Part shown: positions 1 through 6,242 of the stretch, piece by piece
How the letters are laid out: each line of letters opens with the position of its first letter
How positions within the stretch are numbered: position 1 is the stretch's first letter
NCBI GenBank assembly: GCA_902783705.1
Contig: CACZSA010000155.1
Span: 1-7,212, forward strand
DNA: 7,212 nucleotides
Source of the DNA: an uncultured Ruminococcus sp.
GTDB lineage: Bacteria; Bacillota; Clostridia; Oscillospirales; CAG-272
Reading direction: 5' to 3'
Made by a program: the position numbers and the translations under genes
The notes under the pieces: model-generated
What the model was told of the DNA's origin: nothing
What the model saw: only the letters and a program-made list of their open reading frames with translations
Databases searched by the model: none

Positions 1-965
1 ACGCCCGGCGCGCCGTCGAGCATCTCAAACACCATCCGGCTCTTGCGGCGCACGTCGGCGAGGAGCGTGTCACCGATCCGGGAAAGGATGTTCAGCGCCG
101 CCGCGCAGGAGACGGGGTTGCCGCCGAAGGTCGAGCCGTGATCCCCATAGCCGAGAACGGATTCGAGCCGTTCGCCGAACATGGTCGCGCCGAGGGGCAG
201 GCCGCCCGCCAGTCCCTTCGCCGTCGAGACTGCGTCCGGACAAAGCCCGTAGTTCATATAGGCATACAGCGCGCCGCAGCGTCCGTTGCCCGTCTGCACC
301 TCGTCGACGAGGAGGAGGACGTTGTGCTCCGCCGTCCACGCGGAGAGTGCCTTCGCGTAGTCCGGATCGAGCGGGATGACGCCGCCCTCGCCCTGAATGC
401 ATTCGATCATCACGGCGGCGAGAGGCGTTTCGGCGTCCGCTTTGTCCAGCGCGGCGATATCCCCGGCGTCGACCGAGATAAAGCCCGGCGTCAGCGGCTG
501 AAAGAGCTCGTGGTAGTGCGCCTGTCCGGTGGCGGCGAGGGTCGTGATCGTCCGCCCGTGAAAGCTGCCCGTCAGGGTCGCGATCGTGAAGCAGTCCGGC
601 CCCTTGTTCTCCGCCGCCCATTTCCGCGCGGCCTTGATCATGCATTCGTTGGCCTCCGCGCCGGAGTTCGAGAAGAAAACCTTCTTCATCCCGGTCCGCG
701 TGCAGAGCGCCTCGGCGAGCTTCGCGCAGGGTTCGGTGTAGTAGAGATTCGAGGTGTGCTGGACCTTGCCGATCTGCTCGATGACGGCCCGCTGCCACTC
801 GTCGTCCGCCGCGCCGAAGGAGGTCACGGCGATCCCGGAGCCCATGTCGATGTATTCCCGCCCGTCTGTGTCGCAGAGGACCGAGCCCTTGCCGGAGACG
901 ATCTCCACGGGAAAGCGTTTGTAGGTGTTGGCGACGTATTTCTGATCGAGTTCCCGGATGCTCAT
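1..965 (-). CDS. argD: Acetylornithine aminotransferase ArgD, 3' end missing (partial)
   Basis: PLP-dependent class III aminotransferase that moves an amino group from glutamate to N-acetylglutamate 5-semialdehyde, giving N2-acetylornithine in the cytoplasm. Only 321 codons lie in the window; the family usually has about 390-400 residues, so the C-terminal small domain is cut off by the left edge. Seen in the sequence: SGAEAN at residues 101-106 (PLP phosphate contacts), FHGRT at 135-139, DEVQTG at 221-226 with D221 the residue expected to pair with the PLP pyridine nitrogen, AKGLAGG at 249-255 with K250 the expected Schiff-base lysine, and STFGGNP at 278-284. The start ATG (965-963) overlaps the argB stop as ATGA, and a GGGGAGGG SD lies 5 nt upstream inside argB. 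It is the last operon gene visible. Related ornithine or GABA aminotransferases share these motifs, but the arg neighbours make ArgD the best call. Confidence 0.95.
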   Translation of the reverse strand, partial: MSIRELDQKYVANTYKRFPVEIVSGKGSVLCDTDGREYIDMGSGIAVTSFGAADDEWQRAVIEQIGKVQHTSNLYYTEPCAKLAEALCTRTGMKKVFFSNSGAEANECMIKAARKWAAENKGPDCFTIATLTGSFHGRTITTLAATGQAHYHELFQPLTPGFISVDAGDIAALDKADAETPLAAVMIECIQGEGGVIPLDPDYAKALSAWTAEHNVLLLVDEVQTGNGRCGALYAYMNYGLCPDAVSTAKGLAGGLPLGATMFGERLESVLGYGDHGSTFGGNPVSCAAALNILSRIGDTLLADVRRKSRMVFEMLDGAPG

Positions 966-1828
966 TCTTCCCCTCCCCGGACCAGCGTGCCCGCGCCCTC
1001 GTCGGTGAGGAGCTCCATGAGGATGGAGTGCGGTACCCGTCCGTCCATGATGATGACTTTCTTCACGCCCCGGCGGATGGCGTCGACGCAGCATTCAACC
1101 TTCGGGATCATCCCGCCGGAGACGATGCCCGCTTCTCTCAGTTTTCCGGCCTCCTCGACGGTGATCTCTGGGATCAGGGTCGAGGGATCGTCCCGGTCGG
1201 CGAGGATCCCGGCGATATCCGTCATCATGATGAGACGTTCCGCGCCGAGGGCTCCCGCGATGGCAGCCGCCGCCGTGTCGCCGTTGATGTTGTAGGTATT
1301 CCCCTCCCCGTCGCAGCCGAGGGTGGAGATCACGGGGATATATCCGCCGTCGAGCAGGTCCGTCACGGGTCCGATGTTGACCGCGGTGACCTCGCCGACG
1401 TAGCCGAGCCGCTCGTCCTTCCGCTTTGCCTCGATCATCCGCGCGTCCATGCCGGAGAGCCCCACGGCCTGCCCGCCCTTCATCTCGAGGAGGTTGACGA
1501 GCGACTTGTTGATCTTCCCGGCGAGGACCATCTGCACGATATCGACGGTCTCCCGGTCGGTCACGCGCAGGCCGTCGACGAATTCCGGCTTCTTGCCGAG
1601 CTTCGTCATCATTTCGCTGACCTCGGGGCCGCCTCCGTGCACGAGGACCACCCGCACGCCGACGAGCCGGAGCAGCACGATGTCCTCCATCACCTGCTCC
1701 TTGAGCGTCTCGCTCGTCATCGCGTTTCCGCCGTACTTCACGACGACGGTCTTTCCGTAGTATTTCCGGATGTACGGAAGCGCCGCCGTCAGCACCTCCG
1801 CCCTCTCCGCGTTTGAAATTCCGTTCAT
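962..1828 (-). CDS. argB: Acetylglutamate kinase ArgB
   Basis: Phosphorylates N-acetylglutamate with ATP, the usual committed and feedback-regulated step of arginine synthesis. The 288 residues form one amino acid kinase fold. Seen: VVKYGGNAM with K31 (catalytic lysine), VHGGGPEV at 63-70 (substrate and phosphate loop), GLRVTD at 86-91 with the substrate-binding arginine R88, YNINGDTAA at 179-187 with N182 and D184, and GGMIPKVE at 238-245 with K243 (second catalytic lysine). About 24 residues precede the first beta strand and look helical (ALPYIRKYYGK). This N-terminal extension is typical of hexameric, arginine-inhibited enzymes such as that of Thermotoga and absent from the shorter E. coli enzyme, so allosteric inhibition by arginine is inferred. 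The ATG lies 7 nt after the argJ stop; the SD GAGG overlaps that stop codon, suggesting coupled translation. Its own TGA overlaps the argD start. Confidence 0.96.
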   Translation of the reverse strand: MNGISNAERAEVLTAALPYIRKYYGKTVVVKYGGNAMTSETLKEQVMEDIVLLRLVGVRVVLVHGGGPEVSEMMTKLGKKPEFVDGLRVTDRETVDIVQMVLAGKINKSLVNLLEMKGGQAVGLSGMDARMIEAKRKDERLGYVGEVTAVNIGPVTDLLDGGYIPVISTLGCDGEGNTYNINGDTAAAAIAGALGAERLIMMTDIAGILADRDDPSTLIPEITVEEAGKLREAGIVSGGMIPKVECCVDAIRRGVKKVIIMDGRVPHSILMELLTDEGAGTLVRGGEE

Positions 1829-1835
1829 ATCGTCC

Positions 1836-3083
1836 TCACGTTCTGTAATCGCCGTTGATCTTCACGTATTCGTAGGTCAGGTCGCAGCCCCAGGCCGTGG
1901 CGGACTCCCCGCCCATCTTCATGTCGGAGAGGAAGCAGACCTTGTCCTCGGAGAGGATCCGGAGCGCCAGCTCCTCGTCAAAGGGCAGGACCGCGCCGTC
2001 CCGGCAGAAGACGACCTCGCCGCTCTCGCCGATCATGCGGATATCCGTCCGTTCGGGATCGAAAACGGGTCCCGCGTACCCGAGCGCGCAGAGGATGCGC
2101 CCGCAGTTGGCGTCTTTTCCGAAAACCATCGCCTTGACCAGACTGGAGGAGACCACGGATCTCGCGAGCACGCGGGCGTTCTCCTTCGTATCCATATTCA
2201 CGACGGTGGATTCGATCAGCCGGGTCGCGCCCTCCCCGTCGGCCGCCATCTTCATGGCGAGCTCGCGGCACACGGCAAAGAGGGCTTCGGCAAACGCGGT
2301 GCAGCTCTCCCCCGCCGTCGTGATCGGACAATTGCCCGCCTGCCCGTTCGCGAGGACGAGGAGGGTGTCGTTCGTCGAGGTGTCCCCGTCCACCGAAATC
2401 ATGTTGAAGGTGTCCGCGACGATGCTGCTGACCAGCTTCTGCAGCAGGGTCTTCTCGATGGCGCAGTCTGTCGTGATATAGGCGAGCATGGTGCACATAT
2501 TGGGGTGGATCATGCCGGAGCCCTTGCTCATTCCGCCGATCGTCACCGGTACGGTCCCGGTGCCGTCCGCGCTCGGCAGCTCGATCACACGGGCGGTCTC
2601 CTTGTTGACGGTGTCCGTGGTCATGATCGCCCGGCTGGCCTCTGTTCCACGCTCGAGGCTGTGTCCGAGGCCCTCCGCCAGCATCCCGACGCCCGCTTCG
2701 ATCCGATCGAGCGGGATCTGCATGCCGATGACCCCGGTGGAGCCGATCAGAACGGAACGGGGCGGGATCCCGAGCTGTTTTCCGACGGCCTCCGCCGTCT
2801 TCTCGCAGATCCGCATGCCCTCGCGCCCGGTTCCGGCGTTGGCGATGCCGGAGTTGACCACCACGGCCCGCACAGGCTCTCCGCCCTTCACGATCTCGCG
2901 GTCCCATACGACAGGGGCGGCTTTCACCACGTTGCTCGTAAAGGTTCCTGCCGCCGCACAAGGCGCGTCGGAGAAGATCATCGCCATATCCGTGCGGTTC
3001 CGATACTTGATCCCCGCCATGCAGGACGAGGCGGAGAAACCGATGGCAGCCGTCACGCCGCCGGGGATTTTACGCATTTCCAT
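1836..3083 (-). CDS. argJ: Bifunctional ornithine acetyltransferase / N-acetylglutamate synthase ArgJ
   Basis: Transfers the acetyl group from N-acetylornithine to glutamate, releasing ornithine and regenerating N-acetylglutamate; many members also use acetyl-CoA. The protein is 415 residues from the chosen ATG at 3083. A GTG at 3092 would add three residues, but the SD AGGTGA at 3094-3089 is placed 5 nt before the ATG and overlaps the GTG region. Seen: STGVIG at residues 115-120 (oxyanion-hole Thr-Gly), KGSGMIHPNM followed by CTML at 187-200 with T198 the expected N-terminal nucleophile created by self-cleavage, DGDTSTND in the beta chain, and the C-terminal WGCDLTYEYVKINGDYRT, all family signatures. 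Oddities: the residue before the cleavage Thr is Cys where Ala is usual, and the usual NSGNANACTG block reads NSGIANAGTG. It overlaps the upstream GNAT gene by 14 nt. Whether it accepts acetyl-CoA cannot be told from sequence. Confidence 0.96.
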   Translation of the reverse strand: MEMRKIPGGVTAAIGFSASSCMAGIKYRNRTDMAMIFSDAPCAAAGTFTSNVVKAAPVVWDREIVKGGEPVRAVVVNSGIANAGTGREGMRICEKTAEAVGKQLGIPPRSVLIGSTGVIGMQIPLDRIEAGVGMLAEGLGHSLERGTEASRAIMTTDTVNKETARVIELPSADGTGTVPVTIGGMSKGSGMIHPNMCTMLAYITTDCAIEKTLLQKLVSSIVADTFNMISVDGDTSTNDTLLVLANGQAGNCPITTAGESCTAFAEALFAVCRELAMKMAADGEGATRLIESTVVNMDTKENARVLARSVVSSSLVKAMVFGKDANCGRILCALGYAGPVFDPERTDIRMIGESGEVVFCRDGAVLPFDEELALRILSEDKVCFLSDMKMGGESATAWGCDLTYEYVKINGDYRT

Positions 3084-3543
3084 TGTCGTCACCTATAAAC
3101 TGCGTGATATTGTTTTCGTTCAGGATAAACTCATAGTAATTGACATCCGACTGGGTCCAGCCGATGTTCTTCCAGAAGGCGTTGCCCGCGTCGTTGCTGC
3201 GGAAGGCGATCAGGGAGACCTTGTTGATCCCCATGCTGCTGAGCTCCCGCATGCAGTAGGCGACCATCATGGTCCCGATCCCGCGGCGGCGCCAGGGCTT
3301 TGCCACGCATACATGGTACAGGGCGCCCTGCCGTCCGTCCGAGCCGCAGAGAATGGAGCCGATGATCCGGCCTCCCACCCGGGCGACCACGCTGGTGGTG
3401 GGATTGCGCCGGATAAAGCGGTCAATGTCTTCCCGGGAATCGTCCAGCGCCCGGATCCCGAAGCCCGAGATCGTCAGCCACAGCGCCCGGACCTCGTCAT
3501 AATCCCCGATGGTCATCGGCTCGAGGAGAACTTCGTCCGTCAT
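3070..3543 (-). CDS. GNAT-family N-acetyltransferase (YpeA-like) inside the arg operon
   Basis: A single-domain GCN5-related acetyltransferase of 157 residues that should move an acetyl group from acetyl-CoA to an amine; the acceptor is unknown. Seen: GGRIIGSILCG at residues 57-67 (strand-turn-strand), YHVCVAKPW at 76-84 running into the acetyl-CoA pyrophosphate loop R85-x-x-G88-x-G90 followed by a helix, then NDAGNAFWKNIGW at 117-129 (motif B). The SDGRQGALYHV stretch resembles E. coli YpeA as I recall it. The start ATG lies 4 nt after the argC stop, with GAGG too close for an ideal SD, so coupling to argC is likely; an internal Met10 is a weaker alternative. The C-terminal tail (about 143-157) extends past the fold, is AT-rich in DNA and holds the argJ SD. 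Its place between argC and argJ suggests a role tied to arginine: an auxiliary N-acetylglutamate synthase is possible, as is an unrelated small-molecule or protein acetylase. The substrate is not established. Confidence 0.85.
   Translation of the reverse strand: MTDEVLLEPMTIGDYDEVRALWLTISGFGIRALDDSREDIDRFIRRNPTTSVVARVGGRIIGSILCGSDGRQGALYHVCVAKPWRRRGIGTMMVAYCMRELSSMGINKVSLIAFRSNDAGNAFWKNIGWTQSDVNYYEFILNENNITQFIGDDNGNA
3089..3094 (-). promoter_or_regulatory. argJ ribosome binding site that decides its start
   Basis: On the minus strand AGGTGA (3094-3089) sits 5 nt before ATG 3083. The more upstream in-frame GTG (3092-3090) lies inside this SD, so it is an unlikely start. The site lies within the last codons of the GNAT gene, in a locally AT-rich stretch. 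Confidence 0.7.
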
Positions 3544-3547
3544 CGCC

Positions 3548-4471
3548 TCACACCACCAGTCCGGAAGTCTCGTCCGCCCCGAGCAGGATGTTCATATTCT
3601 GTATCGCCGCGCCGGACGCGCCCTTGCCGAGATTGTCGAAGCGCGCCGCGAGCAGGATGCGCTCGCCGTTTCCGTGAACGCTGATCTCCATGTCGTCCCG
3701 CCCGGCATAAGCGCAGGCGGAGAGGAATCCCGACTCATCTGCGTTGTCGCAGTAATGCACGAGCCCTTCCCGGTAGGTCTCCCGGTAGCACGCGCGGATG
3801 TCGTCGGCGGTGCCGCGGATCGATCGGGCGAAGAGCGGGACCGTCACCTCCATCCCGGCGTAGTACGGCGCGACGACCGGGAGAAACGCCGGAGCCGCGT
3901 CGAGCCCGCAGACCGCCTGCATCTCCGGCAGATGCTTGTGCGTCTGGGAGAGGCCGTACGCGCGGGGAGCCTCGAGGAGCGGATCGCGGTCGTCGGCTTC
4001 GTATTCCGCGATCATCTTCTTTCCGCCGCCGGAATAGCCCGTGAGCGAGAAGCAGGAGAGGCACGCCGACGCCGGAACGATCCCCGCCCGCACAAGGGGC
4101 GCGACGAGGGCGACGAATCCGCTCGCATGGCAGCCGGGATTGGCGATGCGCCGCGAGGCTTGGATCCGTTCGCGCTGTCCGGGGAGCTCCGGGAATCCGT
4201 AGACCCAGCCGTCCGCCGTCCGGTGCGCCGTCGAGGTGTCGATCAGGGCGGTGTGCGGATTCTCCGTCATCGCGACCGCCTCGACTGCCGCCGCGTCCGG
4301 GAGGCAGAGGAAGGCGATGTCCGCTGCGTTCAGGGCCTCCCGCCGTGCCGTGGGATCCTTGCGCCGTTCCTCGGTGAGCGTCATCAGCTCGATGTCACGC
4401 CGCGCCGCGAGCCGTTCGTGGATGCGCAGCCCCGTTGTTCCCGCGCTGCCGTCGATGAAGACCTTCGTCAT
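3548..4471 (-). CDS. argC: N-acetyl-gamma-glutamyl-phosphate reductase ArgC, short (type 2) class
   Basis: NADPH-dependent reduction of N-acetylglutamyl 5-phosphate to the semialdehyde, third step of the acetyl cycle. At 307 residues it fits the short type 2 class rather than the roughly 340-residue type 1 enzymes. Seen: the N-terminal nucleotide loop VFIDGSAGTTG at residues 4-14, FLCLPD at 54-59, IDTSTAHR at 77-84, IANPGCHASG at 109-118 with C114 the expected catalytic thioester cysteine, TGYSGGGKKMIAEYE at 144-158, HKHLPEM at 178-184 with the catalytic histidine, and DNLGKGASGAAIQNMN at 279-294 near the C-terminus. It is the first operon gene. The ATG at 4471 is preceded by AAAGGAG (4486-4480) with an 8-nt spacer, a strong SD, and by a consensus promoter. 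The stop is 4 nt before the GNAT gene. Confidence 0.95.
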   Translation of the reverse strand: MTKVFIDGSAGTTGLRIHERLAARRDIELMTLTEERRKDPTARREALNAADIAFLCLPDAAAVEAVAMTENPHTALIDTSTAHRTADGWVYGFPELPGQRERIQASRRIANPGCHASGFVALVAPLVRAGIVPASACLSCFSLTGYSGGGKKMIAEYEADDRDPLLEAPRAYGLSQTHKHLPEMQAVCGLDAAPAFLPVVAPYYAGMEVTVPLFARSIRGTADDIRACYRETYREGLVHYCDNADESGFLSACAYAGRDDMEISVHGNGERILLAARFDNLGKGASGAAIQNMNILLGADETSGLVV

Positions 4472-4485
4472 CGTCCCCGCTCCTT

Positions 4486-4499
4486 TGAATAAATAAACA
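4486..4499 (-). promoter_or_regulatory. Candidate ARG box (ArgR operator) in the argC leader
   Basis: On the minus strand the sequence is TGTTTATTTATTCA. It matches 11 of 14 positions of the ARG-box half-site pair TGAATAATTATTCA recalled from E. coli and Bacillus ArgR/AhrC sites, and it is strikingly AT-rich in a GC-rich region. It lies just downstream of the expected transcription start and ends at the argC SD, where a bound repressor could block early transcription. No argR gene is in the window, so this is inference. Confidence 0.5.
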
Positions 4500-4512
4500 T
4501 CGTTTTCGTATT

Positions 4513-4541
4513 ATTATACGCATCTTTTCCCCGCCTGTCAA
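4513..4541 (-). promoter_or_regulatory. Consensus promoter of the arginine operon
   Basis: Minus strand -35 TTGACA (4541-4536), 17-bp spacer, -10 TATAAT (4518-4513): a perfect match to the sigma-70/sigma-A consensus. The start of transcription should be near 4506, giving a leader of about 35 nt before the argC ATG. That is too short for a riboswitch or T-box, so control is more likely by an operator protein. Confidence 0.88.
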
Positions 4542-4550
4542 GGGGTTGAC
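4537..4550. repeat. Small inverted repeat overlapping the argC -35
   Basis: GTCAA (4537-4541) and TTGAC (4546-4550) form a perfect 5-bp dyad separated by GGGG. The left arm is part of the argC -35 hexamer. The right arm makes a -35-like TTGACC on the plus strand, but no -10 is found at the right distance, so it is not a second promoter. It may be an operator half-site pair or chance. Confidence 0.4.
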
Positions 4551-4661
4551 CCAAAAAAGAAGCCGCGCGGGCCGAATTTGTAGACATGCCCACAGAAGAC
4601 GGACGGGAGGGAGGCGGAATCGTGCGGATTGCCCGGGCGGATCGGCGTCCTCCGCCGGGAC

Positions 4662-4690
4662 TTGCATTTCCGGCGCGGATATGCTATAAT
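4662..4690 (+). promoter_or_regulatory. Extended -10 promoter for the MATE gene
   Basis: TTGCAT (4662-4667, 3 of 6 to consensus), a 17-bp spacer, and TATAAT (4685-4690) preceded by TG at 4682-4683, forming an extended -10. The expected transcription start is near 4697, leaving about 38 nt of leader. It is divergent from the argC promoter, with about 120 nt between the two -35 elements in which no other site was recognised. Confidence 0.7.
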
Positions 4691-4721
4691 TGGCCCCGGC
4701 TCAGCCGACATTTTACGCCCC

Positions 4722-4729
4722 GGAGGAGG
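4722..4729 (+). promoter_or_regulatory. Ribosome binding site that decides the MATE start
   Basis: GGAGGAGG lies 5 nt before ATG 4735. An in-frame TTG at 4690 would give a protein 15 residues longer, but it overlaps the -10 box, so it would not be on the transcript. Confidence 0.85.
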
Positions 4730-4734
4730 CCGCC

Positions 4735-6090
4735 ATGACAGGCGAACACGCAGCTTCGGATTTCACCCGCGGGAAGATCCTCTCCCCGCTTGTACGCTTT
4801 ATGATCCCCGTCTTTTTCTCCATGCTCATCCAGTCGCTCTACGGGGCGGTCGACCTTCTGATTGTCGGGAAGTTCGCCTCGTCGGTGGACGTTTCCGCCG
4901 TTGCGACCGGATCGCAGATCCTGTTCACGCTCACCAACCTCGTCGCGAGCTTTTCGATGGGCACGACCATCCTCCTCGGACAGATGATCGGACAGGGGCG
5001 CGGCAAGGAGGGCGGCGACATCATCGGGGCAAGCCTCTGCCTCTTCGCGGCGGTCGCGCTGGTCTTCACGGGCGTCGTCCCCCTCGCGGCAGACGCCCTC
5101 GCCTCCGTCATGAACGCGCCGGAGGAGGCCTTCGGGGAGACCGTCGCCTATCTCCGGATCTGCGGCGCGGGCTTTCTCTTCATCATCGCCTATAATCTGA
5201 TCGGCTCGGTCTTCCGCGGGATCGGGGACTCGAAAACGCCCCTCGTCACGGTCGTCATCGCGTCGGTCTTCAATATCTTCGGCGATCTGCTCCTCGTCGC
5301 CGTCTTCAAGATGGGCACCCGCGGAGCCGCGATCGCGACCGTCGCCGCGCAGGCCCTGAGCGTCGTGATCTCCACCTTCCTCATCCGGAGAAAGACCCTG
5401 CCCTTCACCTTCCGGCGGGAACAGCTCCGCTTTGACGGGCGCATCATCGGTCGCGTCACGCTCCTCGGCCTCCCGATCGCCCTGCAGGATCTCCTCGTCG
5501 GCGTGTCCTTTCTCATCATCACCGCCATCGTGAACGATCTCGGCCTGACCGCGTCCGCCGCCATCGGGGTCGCCGAGAAGGTCTGCGGCTTCATCATGCT
5601 CGTGCCGTCCGCGTTCATGCAGGCGATGGCGGCCTTCGTCGCGCAGAACGTCGGGGCGGGCCGATATGACCGGGCGAAGCGCGCGCTCCTCTACGCGATC
5701 GGGATCTCCGCCGCGCTCGCCGTCGTCATGTTCGCCGTCACGTTCTGGCGCGGGGATCTGCTCTCCGCCGTCTTCTCGAACGACGGGGAGGTCATCCTCG
5801 CCTCGGCGGACTATCTCCGGGCCTACGCCATCGACTGCCTCCTCACCTGCTTCCTCTTCTGCTTCATCGGTTATTTCAACGGCCTCGGCATGACGCGCTT
5901 CGTGATGATCCAGGGGATCGTCGGGGCCTTCTGCGTCCGCGTCCCGGTCTCCTTCCTCATGGCGCGCGCCGAGCCCGTCTCCCTCTTCAGAATCGGCCTC
6001 GCGACGCCCTGCTCGACGCTCCTCCAGATCGCGCTGTGCTTCGCCGCGTTCGCATGGGCGGAGAAAAAGAGGCGCGGGAGTCTTGCGTAA
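4735..6090 (+). CDS. MATE-family multidrug/toxin efflux transporter
   Basis: Integral membrane antiporter expected to export cationic drugs or metabolites using a sodium or proton gradient; the substrate is unknown. The 451 residues are the usual length for the family, with about twelve hydrophobic segments in two related halves. Clear ones are near residues 20-45, 60-85, 97-120, 137-157, 168-192, 196-216, 243-265, 285-305, 318-336, 365-383, 389-409 and 423-441. Seen: an N-terminal GKILSPLVRFMIPVFFSML with the Pro-containing first helix common in clostridial MATE proteins, GSVFRGIGDSKTPL at 157-170 (G-D-x-K/R-T-P loop after helix 4), and a second-half counterpart YFNGLGMTRF at 380-389. It begins with ATG under a strong SD and has its own promoter and a terminator after its TAA, so it is probably monocistronic. 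No local regulator gene is seen. Its position beside the divergent arg operon does not by itself suggest arginine export. Confidence 0.93.
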   Translation: MTGEHAASDFTRGKILSPLVRFMIPVFFSMLIQSLYGAVDLLIVGKFASSVDVSAVATGSQILFTLTNLVASFSMGTTILLGQMIGQGRGKEGGDIIGASLCLFAAVALVFTGVVPLAADALASVMNAPEEAFGETVAYLRICGAGFLFIIAYNLIGSVFRGIGDSKTPLVTVVIASVFNIFGDLLLVAVFKMGTRGAAIATVAAQALSVVISTFLIRRKTLPFTFRREQLRFDGRIIGRVTLLGLPIALQDLLVGVSFLIITAIVNDLGLTASAAIGVAEKVCGFIMLVPSAFMQAMAAFVAQNVGAGRYDRAKRALLYAIGISAALAVVMFAVTFWRGDLLSAVFSNDGEVILASADYLRAYAIDCLLTCFLFCFIGYFNGLGMTRFVMIQGIVGAFCVRVPVSFLMARAEPVSLFRIGLATPCSTLLQIALCFAAFAWAEKKRRGSLA

Positions 6091-6098
6091 AGCACCGG

Positions 6099-6124
6099 AA
6101 TCCGCTCATCCCGGGCGGATTTTT
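6099..6124 (+). terminator. Intrinsic terminator after the MATE gene
   Basis: AATCCGC (6099-6105) pairs perfectly with GCGGATT (6115-6121) around a 9-nt loop, and a T run follows (6120-6124). It starts 8 nt after the MATE stop codon, and a new promoter lies about 45 bp downstream, so it separates two transcription units. Confidence 0.82.
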
Positions 6125-6167
6125 CCTCATTTCCGGGAATCGGGCGGGCAAATCTTTCTCCACCCTC

Positions 6168-6196
6168 TTGATTTGTTCACGATTGTCCGGTATAAT
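6168..6196 (+). promoter_or_regulatory. Promoter of the Cys-rich ORF / prfB unit
   Basis: TTGATT (6168-6173, 4 of 6 to consensus), a 17-bp spacer and a perfect TATAAT (6191-6196). The expected start of transcription is about 6203, giving a leader of about 40 nt before the ATG at 6243. The leader contains a small GGGC/GCCC hairpin (6205-6216), too weak to call a regulator. Confidence 0.75.
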
Positions 6197-6231
6197 ATAA
6201 AAGATGGGCGTATGCCCGCGGAAATATCCCC

Positions 6232-6238
6232 GGGAGGA
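6232..6238 (+). promoter_or_regulatory. Ribosome binding site that decides the small ORF start
   Basis: GGGAGGA lies 4 nt before ATG 6243. The in-frame ATG at 6204 would add 13 residues, but it sits at the expected transcription start and has no SD, so 6243 is preferred. Confidence 0.75.
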
Positions 6239-6242
6239 TATC

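Noticed and set aside
1770..3098. Long plus-strand open frame (442 codons) opposite argJ, and similar ones at 138-1295, 1028-1816, 2488-3684 and 3509-4492
   Set aside because: They lie opposite strongly supported arg genes, give low-complexity Arg/Gly/His/Asp-rich proteins without domains, and lack SDs. They are by-products of GC-rich third codon positions.
4472..4506. T-box, riboswitch or attenuator leader for the arg operon
   Set aside because: The predicted leader is only about 35 nt, with no T-box sequence or terminator hairpin.
4546..4574. Possible plus-strand promoter starting with TTGACC
   Set aside because: No AT-rich -10 at 16-18 bp; the sequence there is GC-rich.
4643..4657. Hairpin CGGCG/CGCCG upstream of the MATE promoter as a terminator
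   Set aside because: It has only a 5-bp stem and no T tract, and no gene ends nearby.
4395..4667. Minus-strand 90-codon open frame spanning the intergenic region
   Set aside because: It runs through the arg promoter and into argC in another frame, with no SD or recognisable domain.
4690..4734. TTG start giving a 466-residue MATE protein
   Set aside because: The TTG overlaps the -10 hexamer and lies upstream of the expected transcription start; the ATG at 4735 has an excellent SD.
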